NCBI RefSeq assembly: GCF_014145335.1
Contig: NZ_JACIVI010000001.1
Location: 310,001 to 374,000 of the forward strand
Direction of reading: 5' to 3'
DNA length: 64,000 nucleotides
From: Aquariibacter albus
GTDB lineage: Bacteria > Pseudomonadota > Gammaproteobacteria > Burkholderiales > Burkholderiaceae_C
A program made the position numbers and the translations under genes. Shown here one piece after another: positions 34,399 to 45,370 of this stretch (within the stretch, counting starts at the first letter, position 1; every line of letters starts with the position of its first letter). The notes beneath the pieces were generated by a model. It searched no databases, had not been told where the DNA came from, and saw only the letters and a list, made by a program, of their open reading frames with translations.

Positions 34399-36210
34399 TC
34401 AGCGTATCGGCGTCGTGTCCGTGGGCTCCGCGGCGCCCTCGCCGAACTGCAGCCGGTGCAGCCGCGCATACAGCCCGCCGGCGGCCAGCAGCTGCTCGTG
34501 GCTGCCGACTTCGGCGATGCGGCCTTCGTCGAGCACGACGATGCGGTCGGCATTGGCAATGGTCGACAGGCGGTGGGCGATGACGAGGGTGGTGCGGCCG
34601 CGGCGCAGGTTGTCGAGCGCGGCCTGCACGACGCGCTCGCTCTCGGTGTCGAGCGCGGAGGTGGCTTCGTCGAGCAGCAGGATGGGCGCATCCTTGAGCA
34701 GCGCGCGGGCGATCGACAGGCGCTGGCGCTGGCCGCCGGAGAGCCGGGCGCCGTTCTCGCCGATCACGGTGTCCAGGCCCTCGGGCAGGGCGCGGATGAA
34801 GTCCATCGCATGCGCGGCCTCGGCGGCGGCCTCGATGGCGGCGCGCGGGCTCTCGCCCTGGCGGCCGTAGGCGATGTTGGCGGCCACCGTGTCGTCGAAG
34901 AGCACGACCTGCTGGGTGACCAGCGCCATCTGACGGCGCAGATCGGCCAGCGGCAGTTCGCGCAGGTCGATGCCGTCGAGGGTGATGCGGCCGGCCCCGG
35001 GCTCGTAGAAGCGCGGGATCATGGCCATCAGGGTGGACTTGCCGCCGCCCGAGGCGCCGACCAGGGCCACGGTTTCGCCGGGTTCGATGCTCAGGTCGAT
35101 GCCGGCCAGGGCCTCGCGCTCGGCGCCGGCGTAGCGGAAGCGCAGGCCCTCGAAGCGCAGCGCGCCGCGGGCACGGCCTTCGAGCTGGCGGGTGCCGGTG
35201 TCGGGTTCGGCCGGCGCGTCCAGGACTTCGAAGATGCTGGCGGCCGCGGCCAGGCCGCGCTGCAGCGGCTCGTTCACGTTCGACAGGCGCTTGAGCGGCG
35301 CCAGCAGCAGCGCCATCGCGCCGAAGAAGCTGACGAAGCCGCCCACCGTCAGACCCTGCTGCTGCGACTGCAGCGTGGCGTAGAGGATGATGGCCGCCAG
35401 CGCCAGCACGGCGATCAGCTGCACGATGGGGCCATTGGCCGCCGAGGTGGTGATCACCTTCATCGCAGTGCGGCGCAGGCTCTGGGCGATGCGGTCGAAG
35501 CGGGCCTCCTCGTAGGCGGCGGCGCCGAAGACCTTGATTTCCTGCTGGCCTTCGCTGACTTCGCGCAGCACGTGGTTGAGCTCGCCCATCGAGCCCTGCT
35601 GCTTGTGGCTGAGGCCGCGCAGGCGCCGGCTGACGGTGTGGATCACCCAGGCGATCACCGGCAGCACCGCGAAGAAAACCAGGGCCAGCCGCCAGTCCAG
35701 GTAGAGCATGTAGACGAGCAGGCCCAGCACGGTCAGGCTGTCCTTCACCACGGTCAGCAGGACGGTGGTGATGATGGGGCTGACCTGATCACTGTTGTAG
35801 GTCAGCAGCGAGATCAGCCTGGCACTGGGCTGGGCGTCGAAGTGGCTGGCCGGCAGGCGCAGCAGCTTGGCAAAGACCTGGCGGCGCAGCCCGAGCACCA
35901 GGCGGGTGGCCACGTCGTTCAGCGCCGCGGTGTGGGCGAAGTCCGACACGCCACGGATCAGGAACAGCGCGATCAGCAGCAGCGGCGTGCGCAGCACGGC
36001 GGCCGGGTCCTTGGCGGCGAAGCTGCCGTCGAGCAGCTCCTTGAGCAGCGCGGGGATCGCGGCTTCGGTGGCGGCATAGATCGCCATTGCGACCAGGCCC
36101 AGGCCGAAGATGGACCAGTGCGGCCGGGTCAGGGCCAGCAGGCGCAGCAACATCGCGCGGCGCGTGGCGGCGCCCAGGACCGGGCGGGGAGGGGAGGTGG
36201 GTGAGGACAT
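34399..36210 (-). CDS. msbA: Lipid A flippase, MsbA-type ABC transporter
   Basis: A 603-residue half-transporter with fused membrane and ATPase domains. Six membrane helices fill about residues 25-310. The ATPase domain has Walker [12 protein letters not shown]-loop [10 protein letters not shown], signature [10 protein letters not shown], Walker [10 protein letters not shown] and the switch His in [10 protein letters not shown]. MsbA homodimers flip lipid A-core across the inner membrane. The ATG at 36210 begins [14 protein letters not shown]; a much longer in-frame extension upstream is an artefact of GC-rich DNA. It is the first gene of the minus-strand glycan series, which supports an LPS role for the whole set. 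Confidence 0.93.
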   Translation of the reverse strand: MSSPTSPPRPVLGAATRRAMLLRLLALTRPHWSIFGLGLVAMAIYAATEAAIPALLKELLDGSFAAKDPAAVLRTPLLLIALFLIRGVSDFAHTAALNDVATRLVLGLRRQVFAKLLRLPASHFDAQPSARLISLLTYNSDQVSPIITTVLLTVVKDSLTVLGLLVYMLYLDWRLALVFFAVLPVIAWVIHTVSRRLRGLSHKQQGSMGELNHVLREVSEGQQEIKVFGAAAYEEARFDRIAQSLRRTAMKVITTSAANGPIVQLIAVLALAAIILYATLQSQQQGLTVGGFVSFFGAMALLLAPLKRLSNVNEPLQRGLAAAASIFEVLDAPAEPDTGTRQLEGRARGALRFEGLRFRYAGAEREALAGIDLSIEPGETVALVGASGGGKSTLMAMIPRFYEPGAGRITLDGIDLRELPLADLRRQMALVTQQVVLFDDTVAANIAYGRQGESPRAAIEAAAEAAHAMDFIRALPEGLDTVIGENGARLSGGQRQRLSIARALLKDAPILLLDEATSALDTESERVVQAALDNLRRGRTTLVIAHRLSTIANADRIVVLDEGRIAEVGSHEQLLAAGGLYARLHRLQFGEGAAEPTDTTPIR

Positions 36211-36468
36211 TCGGTCGGGCAGGGGCCCCCCCGGGCAGAGGGCCGGGCGGCGCGGCGCGATTGTCGGCGGGTTTGGCCCGGGTCCGGCCCGAGGCTGTCG
36301 CGGGGCTGCGACCCCCGGCGCCGGCCGGCCCCATGCCCCCGCGCCCGGCCCGGCCGGGCCGGCTGCCCATAATCGCCCGCGACCCGCAGCGCAGGCCGAG
36401 GCCTGGGACTGCCGGCGCCATCCGAGGCCGGGACTGCACCCGGCCCGCGTCCACGGAGACAAGACACC

Positions 36469-37356
36469 ATGCATTGCCCCCCCCAAGCCCGATCCGCGGG
36501 CCCGGTCCTGCGCCGTTCGCTGATCGCCCTGAGCCTGGGCGCCGCCCTGCTGGCCGGCCCGGCCCGGGCGGCCCTCGACGTCGATGCCCTCTGGGATTAC
36601 GCCCAGCCGGTGCGCACCGAGCAGGTCTTCCGCGAGGCCCTGGCCCGCGCGCAGGGGGACGAGGCGCTGATCCTCGTCACGCAGATCGCGCGCACCTTCA
36701 CCATCCGGGGCGAGTTCGCGAATGCCGAGCGCGAGCTGGAGGCCATCGAGCCCAGGCTGGCCGGTGCAGGCGTGGAGGTGCGGGTGCGCGATGCGCTGGA
36801 GCGCGGCCGCATCCTGCGCGGTCAGGGGCAGGGCGGCCAGGCGCGGCCCTTCTTCATCCGCGCGCTCGACCTCGCGCGGCCGGCCGGCCTGGAGGCGCTG
36901 ACGGCCGATGCCATGCACTCCGTCGCCCTGGTCGAGCCGACCCGCGAAGGTCGCCTGGCCTGGCATGAACGCACCATCGACTTCGCCCGCGAGGCCAAGG
37001 ACCCGCGCGCCCGCAAGTGGGAGCCTGCCGCGCTGAACAACATGGGCATCACCCTCAACGAGATGGGCCGCCACGACCTGGCCCTGCCGGTGCTGCAGAA
37101 GGCGCTGGCGATCTACCAGCAGCAGGGCCTGGCGCCGGCCATCCGCGGCGGCCGCTGGCTGGTGGCCCACACCCAGCGCCTGAGCGGCGATCTGGAGGCT
37201 GCGCGCCAGGGTTTCGAGGCGCTGGAGAAGGACGACGCCGCGGCCGGTATCGCCGACCGCTATGTGTTCAACGAGCTGGTCTCGGTGTACGAAGCGCGTG
37301 GTGATGCAGCGGCGGCCGAGGCCTACCGCAAGAAGTCGCAGGCGGTCGCGCGCTGA
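36469..37356 (+). CDS. Exported TPR-repeat protein, function unknown
   Basis: A 295-residue protein with a signal peptide (LRRSLIALSLGAALLAGPAR, cleavage near ARA). Helical repeats of the tetratricopeptide type are visible: GEFANAERELEAIEPRLAGA, PAALNNMGITLNEMGRHDLA with LPVLQKALAIYQQQG, and SGDLEAARQGFEALEKDD. TPR domains mediate protein contacts. It is divergent from msbA and convergent with the dioxygenase gene, so it is probably transcribed alone. No partner is obvious. Confidence 0.75.
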   Translation: MHCPPQARSAGPVLRRSLIALSLGAALLAGPARAALDVDALWDYAQPVRTEQVFREALARAQGDEALILVTQIARTFTIRGEFANAERELEAIEPRLAGAGVEVRVRDALERGRILRGQGQGGQARPFFIRALDLARPAGLEALTADAMHSVALVEPTREGRLAWHERTIDFAREAKDPRARKWEPAALNNMGITLNEMGRHDLALPVLQKALAIYQQQGLAPAIRGGRWLVAHTQRLSGDLEAARQGFEALEKDDAAAGIADRYVFNELVSVYEARGDAAAAEAYRKKSQAVAR

Positions 37357-37360
37357 GCCC

Positions 37361-37392
37361 GGCGCGGCAGCGCGGGCCCGTGCTGCCGCGCC
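37361..37392. terminator. 11-bp hairpin between convergent genes
   Basis: GGCGCGGCAGC (37361-37371) and GCTGCCGCGCC (37382-37392) are perfect complements with a 10-base loop. They lie exactly between the stops of the TPR gene and the minus-strand dioxygenase gene. The strength and position suggest a shared bidirectional transcription stop, although no T-tract is present. Confidence 0.5.
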
Positions 37393-37397
37393 CGGCC

Positions 37398-38219
37398 TCA
37401 GCGTCCGCCGGGCGACTGGAAGCCGCCGCTGCGGTAGGTGAGCACCAGGGTGTCGCGGTGGCCTTCGCGGGCCACGGCCTCGGGCGGCAGCGGCTGGCCG
37501 TTGGCATCGGCCGGCTGGATGGGCGTGCTCTCGTGCACGACCCGCGCGTCGTCCAGCAGCAGCGCGCTCCAGGGCCGCTGCAGCGTGAAGCGCACCCCGC
37601 CGGGGCCGCCGGCCTCGAAGACGCGGGTCTCGCCGCCGATCACCGCATGACGCTCGACCAGCAGCACGGCGACGAAGTCGACGCCGTCGCGGTGGGCGCC
37701 CTCGGGCGTCGGCCGGCCGACGCCGTCGCGGGTGTCGATGCGGAAGGGATGGGTCTCGATCCACCAGCGGCCGTCCTCGGGCGCACGGCGCTGGGCGAAC
37801 AGGCCGCCGATCGCGGCGATCAGGGTCGTCCAGCTCGGGTTGGCGGCCAGTTCCGGCTCCAGCGGATCGAACCAGCGTTCCATGCCGCCGTGCAGCGCGT
37901 TGTAGGTGGTCGGCTGCCAGTGCGCGCGGTGCGGCGTGGCCTGCAGGCCGGCGGAGAGCGCGCTCAGGTCGCAGCGGGCCAGGTTCTGCGGCAGGGTCTG
38001 CACATAGCAGCCGTGGCGGCGGTGGCGGTAGCGGCCGCCGTCCTTGAGGTGACGGTCGGGAGGCAGCGCCGCCCAGTGCGGGTGCAGCGCATCGAGCTGG
38101 GCCGGGCTGAGCCCGGCGAGCTGGCCCAGGGCCTCCGGCGTGAGCGTGGCAAAGCCCTGCTGGATCAGGCGGTCGACGGCGACGGCCGGGGCGATGGGGG
38201 ATTGGAGGTCGACGATCAT
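37398..38219 (-). CDS. 2-oxoglutarate/Fe(II) dioxygenase family protein
   Basis: A 273-residue protein resembling the 2OG-Fe dioxygenase family that includes BsmA and amino-acid hydroxylases. The iron ligands are seen as HRD in GAHRDGVDFVAVLLV and the distal His in ARVVHESTPI, followed by the 2OG-binding Arg region (DTLVLTYRSGGF). PEGAHRDG and GGETRVFE are typical of the family. The start at 38219 begins MIVDLQSPIAPAV; the frame upstream is non-coding in style. The substrate (a free amino acid or other small molecule) is unknown. Confidence 0.8.
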   Translation of the reverse strand: MIVDLQSPIAPAVAVDRLIQQGFATLTPEALGQLAGLSPAQLDALHPHWAALPPDRHLKDGGRYRHRRHGCYVQTLPQNLARCDLSALSAGLQATPHRAHWQPTTYNALHGGMERWFDPLEPELAANPSWTTLIAAIGGLFAQRRAPEDGRWWIETHPFRIDTRDGVGRPTPEGAHRDGVDFVAVLLVERHAVIGGETRVFEAGGPGGVRFTLQRPWSALLLDDARVVHESTPIQPADANGQPLPPEAVAREGHRDTLVLTYRSGGFQSPGGR

Positions 38220-38388
38220 CGGGGCAGGGTCCACAGGCCGGCGCGGGCGCGGGGCGGCGAGGCTAGCACGGGGCCCCGCGCCGCGCGCGGATCCGGTCTG
38301 CCGCCCGCGCGGGCCGCGCCGGGGTGGCGGCGCGGCACACTGGCGGCCTCTCGACACCCGCCCTGCAAGGCCCCTGTGGCCCCGGATC

Positions 38389-38880
38389 ATGGCCCGCGCC
38401 TCCCACGCCACCGAAACCCCCGCCACCGCCTGGCTCAAGCGGGCCGGCATCGCCTACACCGAGCATCTCTACGACTACGTGGACCGTGGTGGCACGGCCG
38501 AGTCCTCGCGCCAGCTCGGCGTGCCGGAACATGAAGTGGTGAAGACCCTGGTCATGCAGGACGAGAACCAGCGCCCGCTGATCGTGCTGATGCACGGCGA
38601 CTGCCAGGTCAGCACCAAGGCCCTGGCGCGCGAGATCGGCTGCAAGCGCATCGAGCCCTGCAGCCCCGAGGTGGCGCAGCGCCACAGCGGCTACCAGGTC
38701 GGCGGCACCTCGCCCTTCGGCACCCGCAAGCCCCTGCCGGTGCATGTGGAGGCCAGCGTGCTCGGGCTGCCGCGCATCCTGATCAACGGCGGCCGGCGCG
38801 GCTACCTGCTGGGCCTGGCGCCGCAGGTGCTGGTCGAGGCGCTGGGCGCGCGGCCGGTGCATTGCGCCCAACCGGGCTGA
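38389..38880 (+). CDS. YbaK/EbsC-family aminoacyl-tRNA deacylase
   Basis: A 163-residue protein of the YbaK family, which clears mischarged aminoacyl-tRNA (Cys-tRNAPro in the case of YbaK). Family motifs: VKTLVMQDENQRPLIVLMHG, the catalytic lysine region QVSTKALAREIGCKRI, and GYQVGGTSPFGTRKPLPVHV, then ILINGGRRGYLLGLAPQVL. Length is normal. The ATG at 38389 is the first that gives family-like sequence. Confidence 0.92.
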   Translation: MARASHATETPATAWLKRAGIAYTEHLYDYVDRGGTAESSRQLGVPEHEVVKTLVMQDENQRPLIVLMHGDCQVSTKALAREIGCKRIEPCSPEVAQRHSGYQVGGTSPFGTRKPLPVHVEASVLGLPRILINGGRRGYLLGLAPQVLVEALGARPVHCAQPG

Positions 38881-38916
38881 GCCGGCGGACGCGCGCGCGC
38901 CGGCACAATCCGGGGC

Positions 38917-39534
38917 ATGGACTGGATGGCTCCCCTTGCCGCGATCGCCGCGGCCTACCTGCTGGGTTCGATTTCCTTCGCGGTGATCGTCAGCCGTGCC
39001 TTCGGCCTGGCCGATCCGCGCAGCTATGGTTCCGGCAACCCCGGCGCGACGAATGTGCTGCGCTCCGGCCGCAAGGCCGCGGCCCTGCTCACCCTGCTGC
39101 TCGACGCCCTCAAGGGCGTGCTGCCGGTGCTGGTGCTGCGCGGGCTGGCGCCGGAGCTGGGCGAGCCCGTCGCGGCGGCCGTGGCCCTCGCGGCCTTCCT
39201 GGGTCACCTCTACCCGGTCTTCTTCGGTTTCCAGGGCGGCAAGGGCGTGGCCACCGCGGCCGGTGCGATCTTTGCCCTGAACCCGGTGCTGGGCCTGGCG
39301 ACGCTGGCGAGCTTCGCGATGGTCGTCGGCTTCACCCGCTTCGTGTCCCTGGGCTCGATGGTGGCGGCATTGTTTGCGCCCTTCTACCAGCTGCTGATCT
39401 GGGGCCCCGGCCCGCTTTTCCTGGCCCTGCTTGCGATGGCCTTCCTGCTGATCTGGCGCCATCGCAGCAACATCGCCAAGCTGCGTGCCGGCACCGAGGG
39501 CCGGCTGGGCCAGAAGTCCGTCGCGTCGCGCTGA
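38917..39534 (+). CDS. plsY: Glycerol-3-phosphate acyltransferase PlsY
   Basis: A 205-residue integral inner-membrane enzyme that transfers an acyl group from acyl-phosphate to glycerol-3-phosphate, the first step of phospholipid synthesis. The signature segments are GSGNPGATNVLRSGRK, the glycine-rich VFFGFQGGKGVATAAGA and the C-terminal LLIWRHRSNIAKLRAGTE. Five hydrophobic segments are evident. It is 36 bases after the YbaK-family gene on the same strand. Confidence 0.95.
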   Translation: MDWMAPLAAIAAAYLLGSISFAVIVSRAFGLADPRSYGSGNPGATNVLRSGRKAAALLTLLLDALKGVLPVLVLRGLAPELGEPVAAAVALAAFLGHLYPVFFGFQGGKGVATAAGAIFALNPVLGLATLASFAMVVGFTRFVSLGSMVAALFAPFYQLLIWGPGPLFLALLAMAFLLIWRHRSNIAKLRAGTEGRLGQKSVASR

Positions 39535-39638
39535 GCCGCGCGGCAGGCCGGGCGTCCGCGCCGTCCGCGGCGCGGGCGGGCCCCAGGCGCGCAGCGCACC
39601 TTCTCTTCGATTTCCTTCCCACCCCTTCAATCCTTCCC

Positions 39639-39995
39639 ATGACCGCTTCCAGCATCCAGCGCTTCGACACCAACGCCCGCCTCTCCGAAATGACGGTGGC
39701 CCACGGGTTCGCCTTCCTCGCCGGCCAGGTGGCGGGCGATGACAGCGCCGACATCACCGGCCAGACCCAGCAGGTGCTGGCCCAGATCGATGCGCTGCTG
39801 GCCCGTGCCGGCAGCGACAAGTCGCGCATCCTGCGCGTCGAGATCGTGCTGCCGAACCTGGCCGACTTCCCGGCGATGAACGCTGTCTGGGAAGCCTGGC
39901 TGCCGGCCGGCTGCGCGCCGGCCCGCGCCACCGTCTCGGCCCAGCTGGCCCGCCCGGGCTGGAAGGTCGAGATGATCGTTACCGCCGCGGTCTGA
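39639..39995 (+). CDS. RidA-family protein
   Basis: A 118-residue protein of the RidA/YjgF family. RidA proper hydrolyses reactive enamine/imine intermediates of PLP enzymes. Family features: AHGFAFLAGQVAGDDSADIT, QTQQVLAQIDALLARAGSDK, NLADFPAMNAVWEAW and the conserved Arg in ARATVSAQLARPGWKVEM. The start at 39639 gives MTASSIQRF. It belongs to one of the RidA subgroups; deaminase activity is likely but not certain. Confidence 0.88.
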   Translation: MTASSIQRFDTNARLSEMTVAHGFAFLAGQVAGDDSADITGQTQQVLAQIDALLARAGSDKSRILRVEIVLPNLADFPAMNAVWEAWLPAGCAPARATVSAQLARPGWKVEMIVTAAV

Positions 39996-40015
39996 GCGCC
40001 GGAGCGGATCCCGCC

Positions 40016-40417
40016 ATGACGAGCGCCAAGGCCGCCGCCCGCCCGGGCCGGCGCTGGCGCGAGGGGCTGGCCCTGGCCCTGGCGGCGGGCGTCGGCTGGG
40101 GCGCCTCGCAGTTCTTGGGGGCGCGTCAGGCCGAGCAGGCCCGCGCCGAGCTGGCCGCCGGCGTGCGGCCGGGCGAGATCCTGATGTTCTCCGCCACCTG
40201 GTGCGGCGTCTGCAAGCAGGCCCACCGGTGGTTGCAGCAGGCTGGCGTGCCCTATCTGGCTTGCGAGATCGATGTCGAGCCCCCGTGCCGCGAGCGCTGG
40301 CAGGCCCTGGGCGGCGGCGGGACGCCGCTTTTCCTCGTCAAGGGCCAGACGGTGCTGGGCTTCCGGCCCGAGCGTCTGGCCGAGGCCTTGAAGGACGCGG
40401 GCCCCGCCGCGCGCTGA
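40016..40417 (+). CDS. Membrane-anchored thioredoxin-fold protein (CGVC)
   Basis: A 133-residue protein with one membrane segment (about 17-34, LALALAAGVGWGASQFLG). A small redox domain follows: ILMFSATWCGVCKQAHRWL with the CxxC pair at Cys63 and Cys66, the cis-proline in GGTPLFLVKGQTVLGF, and two more Cys (LACEID, PPCRERW). The domain is closer to a glutaredoxin in size. Topology suggests a periplasmic redox site (inference). It follows the RidA gene by 20 bases and may be cotranscribed. Confidence 0.75.
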   Translation: MTSAKAAARPGRRWREGLALALAAGVGWGASQFLGARQAEQARAELAAGVRPGEILMFSATWCGVCKQAHRWLQQAGVPYLACEIDVEPPCRERWQALGGGGTPLFLVKGQTVLGFRPERLAEALKDAGPAAR

Positions 40418-40443
40418 GTACGGGGGGGCACGCCGGCCCCGGT

Positions 40444-40459
40444 CGGGCCCTGCGGCCCG
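40444..40459. terminator. Short GC hairpin between convergent genes
   Basis: CGGGCC, loop CTGC, GGCCCG lies between the stop of the thioredoxin-fold gene and the stop of the minus-strand YciO gene. It could serve as a weak bidirectional stop. No T-tract; GC-rich background makes chance occurrence possible. Confidence 0.3.
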
Positions 40460-40463
40460 GCCC

Positions 40464-41090
40464 TCAGTCCAGGCCCAGCGGCGCCAGCGGCCCCGCGCCG
40501 GCCCGCACCAGGGCGATCTCGCCCCCGCTCAGGTCGACCACCGTGGTCGGCTGCATCGGGCAGGCGCCGGCATCCAGCACGGCGTCGATCAGCTTCTCGT
40601 AGCGGCTGCGAATGGCGTCGGCATCGTTGAGCGGCTCGGTCTCGCCGGCCGGGATCAGGGTGGTGGCCAGCAGGGGCTGGCCCAGCTCGCCCAGCAGCGC
40701 CTGCGTGACCTTGTGCGCCGGCACGCGCAGGCCGATGGTGCGGCGCTGCGGATGCGAGAGGCGCCGCGGCACCTCCTTGGTCGCTTCCAGGATGAAGGTG
40801 TAGGCCCCCGGCGTGGCCGACTTCAGCAGGCGGTACTGGCGGTTGTCGACCCGGGCGTAGGTGGCCAGCTCGGCCAGGTCGCGGCACAGCAGGGTCAGGT
40901 GGTGCTTCTCGTCGATGCCGCGCAGTCGGCGCAGCGCGGCGGCCGCCTCCTTGTCGTCGAGATGGCAGACGAAGGCGTAGCTGGAATCGGTCGGGATCGC
41001 AGCCAGGCCGCCACGGTGCAGGATCTGCGCGGCCTGACGCAGCAGCCGGGGCTGCGGGTCCTGGGGGTGCAGTTCGAAATGCTGGGCCAT
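40464..41090 (-). CDS. YciO/Sua5-family protein
   Basis: A 208-residue YrdC-fold protein of the YciO branch. Sua5/TsaC relatives make threonylcarbamoyl-AMP for tRNA t6A; YciO proteins keep the fold but their role is less certain. Visible motifs: RGGLAAIPTDSSYAFVCHLD, GIDEKHHLTLLCRDL, LKSATPGAYTFILEATKEVP and TIGLRVPAHKVTQALL. The ATG at 41090 is upstream of the terminator of the desaturase gene, so it is transcribed separately. Confidence 0.88.
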   Translation of the reverse strand: MAQHFELHPQDPQPRLLRQAAQILHRGGLAAIPTDSSYAFVCHLDDKEAAAALRRLRGIDEKHHLTLLCRDLAELATYARVDNRQYRLLKSATPGAYTFILEATKEVPRRLSHPQRRTIGLRVPAHKVTQALLGELGQPLLATTLIPAGETEPLNDADAIRSRYEKLIDAVLDAGACPMQPTTVVDLSGGEIALVRAGAGPLAPLGLD

Positions 41091-41118
41091 GGCGGCGACT
41101 CGGGACGGGGACGGACGG

Positions 41119-41153
41119 AAAAAGGCCCCAGGGCTTCAGCAGCACCTGGGGCC
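41119..41153 (-). terminator. Intrinsic terminator of the desaturase gene
   Basis: On the minus strand GGCCCCAGG, a 12-base loop, CCTGGGGCC and then TTTTT. The 9-bp perfect stem followed by a T-run is a classical rho-independent terminator, placed about 55 bases after the desaturase stop and before the yciO start. Confidence 0.9.
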
Positions 41154-41209
41154 GGGCGCGGGGCAGGCCACGCGCTGGATCGGGGCAGGCGGCCGGGCCG
41201 CCGCAGCGC

Positions 41210-42433
41210 TCAGGCGTGGGCGGCGCGCAGGCGTTGCGCGAAGCCGGCCAGCGCGGCGTTGCCGCTGGTCTCGGCCTTGCGGCACCAGGCTTGCAGGTCA
41301 TGCACGAGCTGCTCGGCCGACACGTTCGTGCGGGTCCAGAGCTGGCGCAGCTCCTCGCGCATGGCGTGCAGCTGGTTCAGGGCCGGATGATCGGCGACAG
41401 CCTGGGCCACCTCGGGACGCACGTCCTGCGGGATGCGCTCGTCGTCGCGGTGCAGCCAGCGGCGGGCCAGGTTGAGACGCGACCATTGCGCGCTGTGCTG
41501 GTGGCCTTCGGCCTTCAGCCGGGCCAGCTCGCTCAGGCAGGCCTTCTGCAGCTCGCGGCCGTAGCGGGCCATCAGCTCGTAGCGGTTGGCGATCAGCGCT
41601 TCCAGCGTCTTCGCGTCGGCCTGGGCCTTGACGGTGCCGAGCTTGAGCGCCGGGATGGTCTTGCGCGCCTTGGCCAGACCGAACCAGGACAGCACGGTGA
41701 TGTACATCCAGCCCACATCGAACTCGTAGGGCTTCACCGAGAACTTGGCCGAGGTCGGGTAGGTGTGGTGGTTGTTGTGAAGCTCCTCGCCACCGATGAT
41801 CAGGCCCCAGGGCGAGACATTGGTCGAGGCATCCGGCGCCTCGTAGTTGCGGTAGCCCCAGAAATGGCCCAGGCCGTTGATGATGCCGGCGGCGTGGATC
41901 GGGATCCACAGCATCTGCACCGCCCACACGGTCAGGCCGATGGCGCCGAAGAGGCCCACGTTGATCAGCAGCATCAGGCCCACGCCCTGCCAGCTGTAGC
42001 GGGTGTAGAGGTTGCGCTCGATCCAGTCATTGGGCACGCCGTGGCTGTACTTGCTCAGCGTTTCCTGGTTCTTGGCCTCGGCGCGATAGAGCTCCGCACC
42101 TTCCAGCAACACCTTCTTGATGCCGCGGGTCTGGGGGCTGTGCGGATCCTCCTCGGTCTCGCACTTCGCGTGGTGCTTGCGGTGGATGGCGACCCATTCC
42201 TTGGTCACCATGCCGGTGCTCAGCCACAGCCAGAAGCGGAAGAAATGACTGACGACGGGGTGCAGGTCCAGCGCGCGGTGCGCCTGGGAGCGGTGCAGGT
42301 AGAGCGTGACCCCGGCGATGGTGATGTGGGTCACCACGAGGGTGTAGACCACCACTTGCCAGATGCTGGCGTGGGTCGCCCCGTGCGCCAGACCGTCGAT
42401 CAGGCCGTACCAGACAGCAGCGAGTAAATCCAT
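41210..42433 (-). CDS. Membrane fatty acid desaturase
   Basis: A 407-residue integral membrane di-iron desaturase of the acyl-lipid/acyl-CoA type. The three histidine boxes are present: HRSQAH, HRKHHA and HNNHH (EELHNNHHTYPTSAKFS), plus HFWGYRN. Four hydrophobic segments flank them. The C-terminal 130 residues form a soluble, helical tail (QADAKTLEALIANRYELMAR onwards). AAGGA precedes the ATG at 42433. It has its own terminator downstream, so it is a single-gene unit that adjusts membrane fluidity. Confidence 0.92.
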   Translation of the reverse strand: MDLLAAVWYGLIDGLAHGATHASIWQVVVYTLVVTHITIAGVTLYLHRSQAHRALDLHPVVSHFFRFWLWLSTGMVTKEWVAIHRKHHAKCETEEDPHSPQTRGIKKVLLEGAELYRAEAKNQETLSKYSHGVPNDWIERNLYTRYSWQGVGLMLLINVGLFGAIGLTVWAVQMLWIPIHAAGIINGLGHFWGYRNYEAPDASTNVSPWGLIIGGEELHNNHHTYPTSAKFSVKPYEFDVGWMYITVLSWFGLAKARKTIPALKLGTVKAQADAKTLEALIANRYELMARYGRELQKACLSELARLKAEGHQHSAQWSRLNLARRWLHRDDERIPQDVRPEVAQAVADHPALNQLHAMREELRQLWTRTNVSAEQLVHDLQAWCRKAETSGNAALAGFAQRLRAAHA

Positions 42434-42561
42434 GACGTTCCTTTGAATTGCCCCGCAATTTTAGGCCGAGGGGGGGCCAAGTTCTTGCGGTGGCGCAACA
42501 AATGCAAGCTTGCGGGGCCCGGAAGGCCCGAGAGCCGGGGTCGGGCCGCGCCGGGAGGGGC

Positions 42562-43824
42562 TCAGGCCTTGCGGTCCCAGACGGCGGCGAAGAAGCCGTC
42601 GGTGCCGTGCTCATGCGGCCACAGCCGCAGGTAGGGGCCGCGCACCAGGGGGGCGGGGTTCTCGATGCGCGCGCGGGCCAGCACCTCGTCGGCTGCGACC
42701 GGCACGAAGGCCGGATGGGCGGCGCCGAAGGCTTCGGCGATGGCCTCGTTCTCCTCGTCGAGCAGGCTGCAGGTCGCATAGACCAGGCGACCACCGGGCT
42801 TGAGCAGGCGGGCGGCGCTGGCCAGGATGGTGCGCTGCTTGTCCTGCAGCTCGGCCAGGGCTTGCGGCGTCTGGCGCCATTTCAGATCGGGGTTGCGCCG
42901 CAGCGTGCCGAGGCCGGAGCAGGGCGCATCCACCAGCACCCGGTCGAGCTTGCCCGACAGGCGCTTGATCCGCTCGTCGCGCGCATGGGCGATCTGCGCC
43001 GGGTAGACATTGGACAGGCCGCTGCGCGCCATGCGCGGCTTGAGCGCCTCCAGGCGGTGGCCGGCGGTGTCGAAGGCATAGAGCCGGCCGGTGCTGCGCA
43101 TCATCGCGCCCAGGGCCAGGGTCTTGCCGCCGGCGCCGGCGCAGAAGTCGGCGACCATCTCGCTGCGGCGGGCCTCGGTCAGCAGGGCCAGCAGCTGGCT
43201 GCCTTCGTCCTGCACCTCGACCAGGCCCTCGGTGAAGACCGGCAGGCGCTGCAGCGCCGGCTTGCCCTCGACCCGCAGGCCCCAGGGCGACCAGGGCGTC
43301 GGCTGGGCCTCGATGCCGGCTTCGGCCAGCTGCTCCTGCACCTCCTCGCGCCGGGCCTTGAGGGCATTGACCCGCAGGTCCAGCGGCGCGCTGCGGTTGC
43401 AGGCCTCGACGAGGGCCCAGAAGCCCGGCTCGCCGAGCCGTTCGCGCAGCGGGGCGGCCAGCCAGTCGGGCAGGTTGTGGCGCTGCGGGTCGGGCAGGGT
43501 GGCCGGGTCGATCGCGCGGGCGTGGCGGGCCCAGGCGTATTCCTCGGGCGTGCAGGTCGCCTCCAGCATCGATTCGGGGCCGACCCAGGCGAGCAGGGCC
43601 AGGCGCCGCTCGAGCGGACCGCGGCCGGACTGCGCCAGATGCGCGAGCCGGGCCTTGAGCCGCAGGACGGTGTAGGTGGTTTCGGCGAGCAGATGACGCT
43701 CGCGGCTGCCGAGGCTGCGTTGATCGCGGAAATGCCGCGAGACGATGCCATCGGCCGGGGCGTCGAGCTTCAGGACGGCGCGTAGCAGCTCCGTCACCGA
43801 CGCCAGCAGGGCAGAGGGGGACAT
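42562..43824 (-). CDS. RsmB/NOP-family rRNA cytosine-C5 methyltransferase
   Basis: A 420-residue SAM-dependent RNA methylase related to RsmB (16S rRNA C967). The N-terminal 130 residues are NusB-like ([20 protein letters not shown]). The catalytic domain has [18 protein letters not shown] for SAM binding, the motif IV Cys in [16 protein letters not shown] and the nucleophilic Cys in [24 protein letters not shown]-type sequence is seen as [13 protein letters not shown]. Upstream of it is the divergent argH with a 99-bp gap. Confidence 0.9.
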   Translation of the reverse strand: MSPSALLASVTELLRAVLKLDAPADGIVSRHFRDQRSLGSRERHLLAETTYTVLRLKARLAHLAQSGRGPLERRLALLAWVGPESMLEATCTPEEYAWARHARAIDPATLPDPQRHNLPDWLAAPLRERLGEPGFWALVEACNRSAPLDLRVNALKARREEVQEQLAEAGIEAQPTPWSPWGLRVEGKPALQRLPVFTEGLVEVQDEGSQLLALLTEARRSEMVADFCAGAGGKTLALGAMMRSTGRLYAFDTAGHRLEALKPRMARSGLSNVYPAQIAHARDERIKRLSGKLDRVLVDAPCSGLGTLRRNPDLKWRQTPQALAELQDKQRTILASAARLLKPGGRLVYATCSLLDEENEAIAEAFGAAHPAFVPVAADEVLARARIENPAPLVRGPYLRLWPHEHGTDGFFAAVWDRKA

Positions 43825-43923
43825 CGCCCGATTATCCGCGGCCGGCCCGGCAGGGGCCGACTTCTACAATCATCGGCTTCGTCCCGCGCCCGGGCGCCCC
43901 TCTTTTCAGCGGTTCCGAACCCC

Positions 43924-45336
<1,413 letters not shown>

Positions 45337-45370
45337 GCCCCGGCCGCGCCGCGGGGCCGGCCGGTCCCGC

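Noticed and set aside
36211-37764. Upstream in-frame extension of msbA to 1121 codons
   Set aside because: The extension runs antisense to the TPR gene and into the dioxygenase region, has no recognisable domain, and MsbA homologues start at the position chosen (36210).
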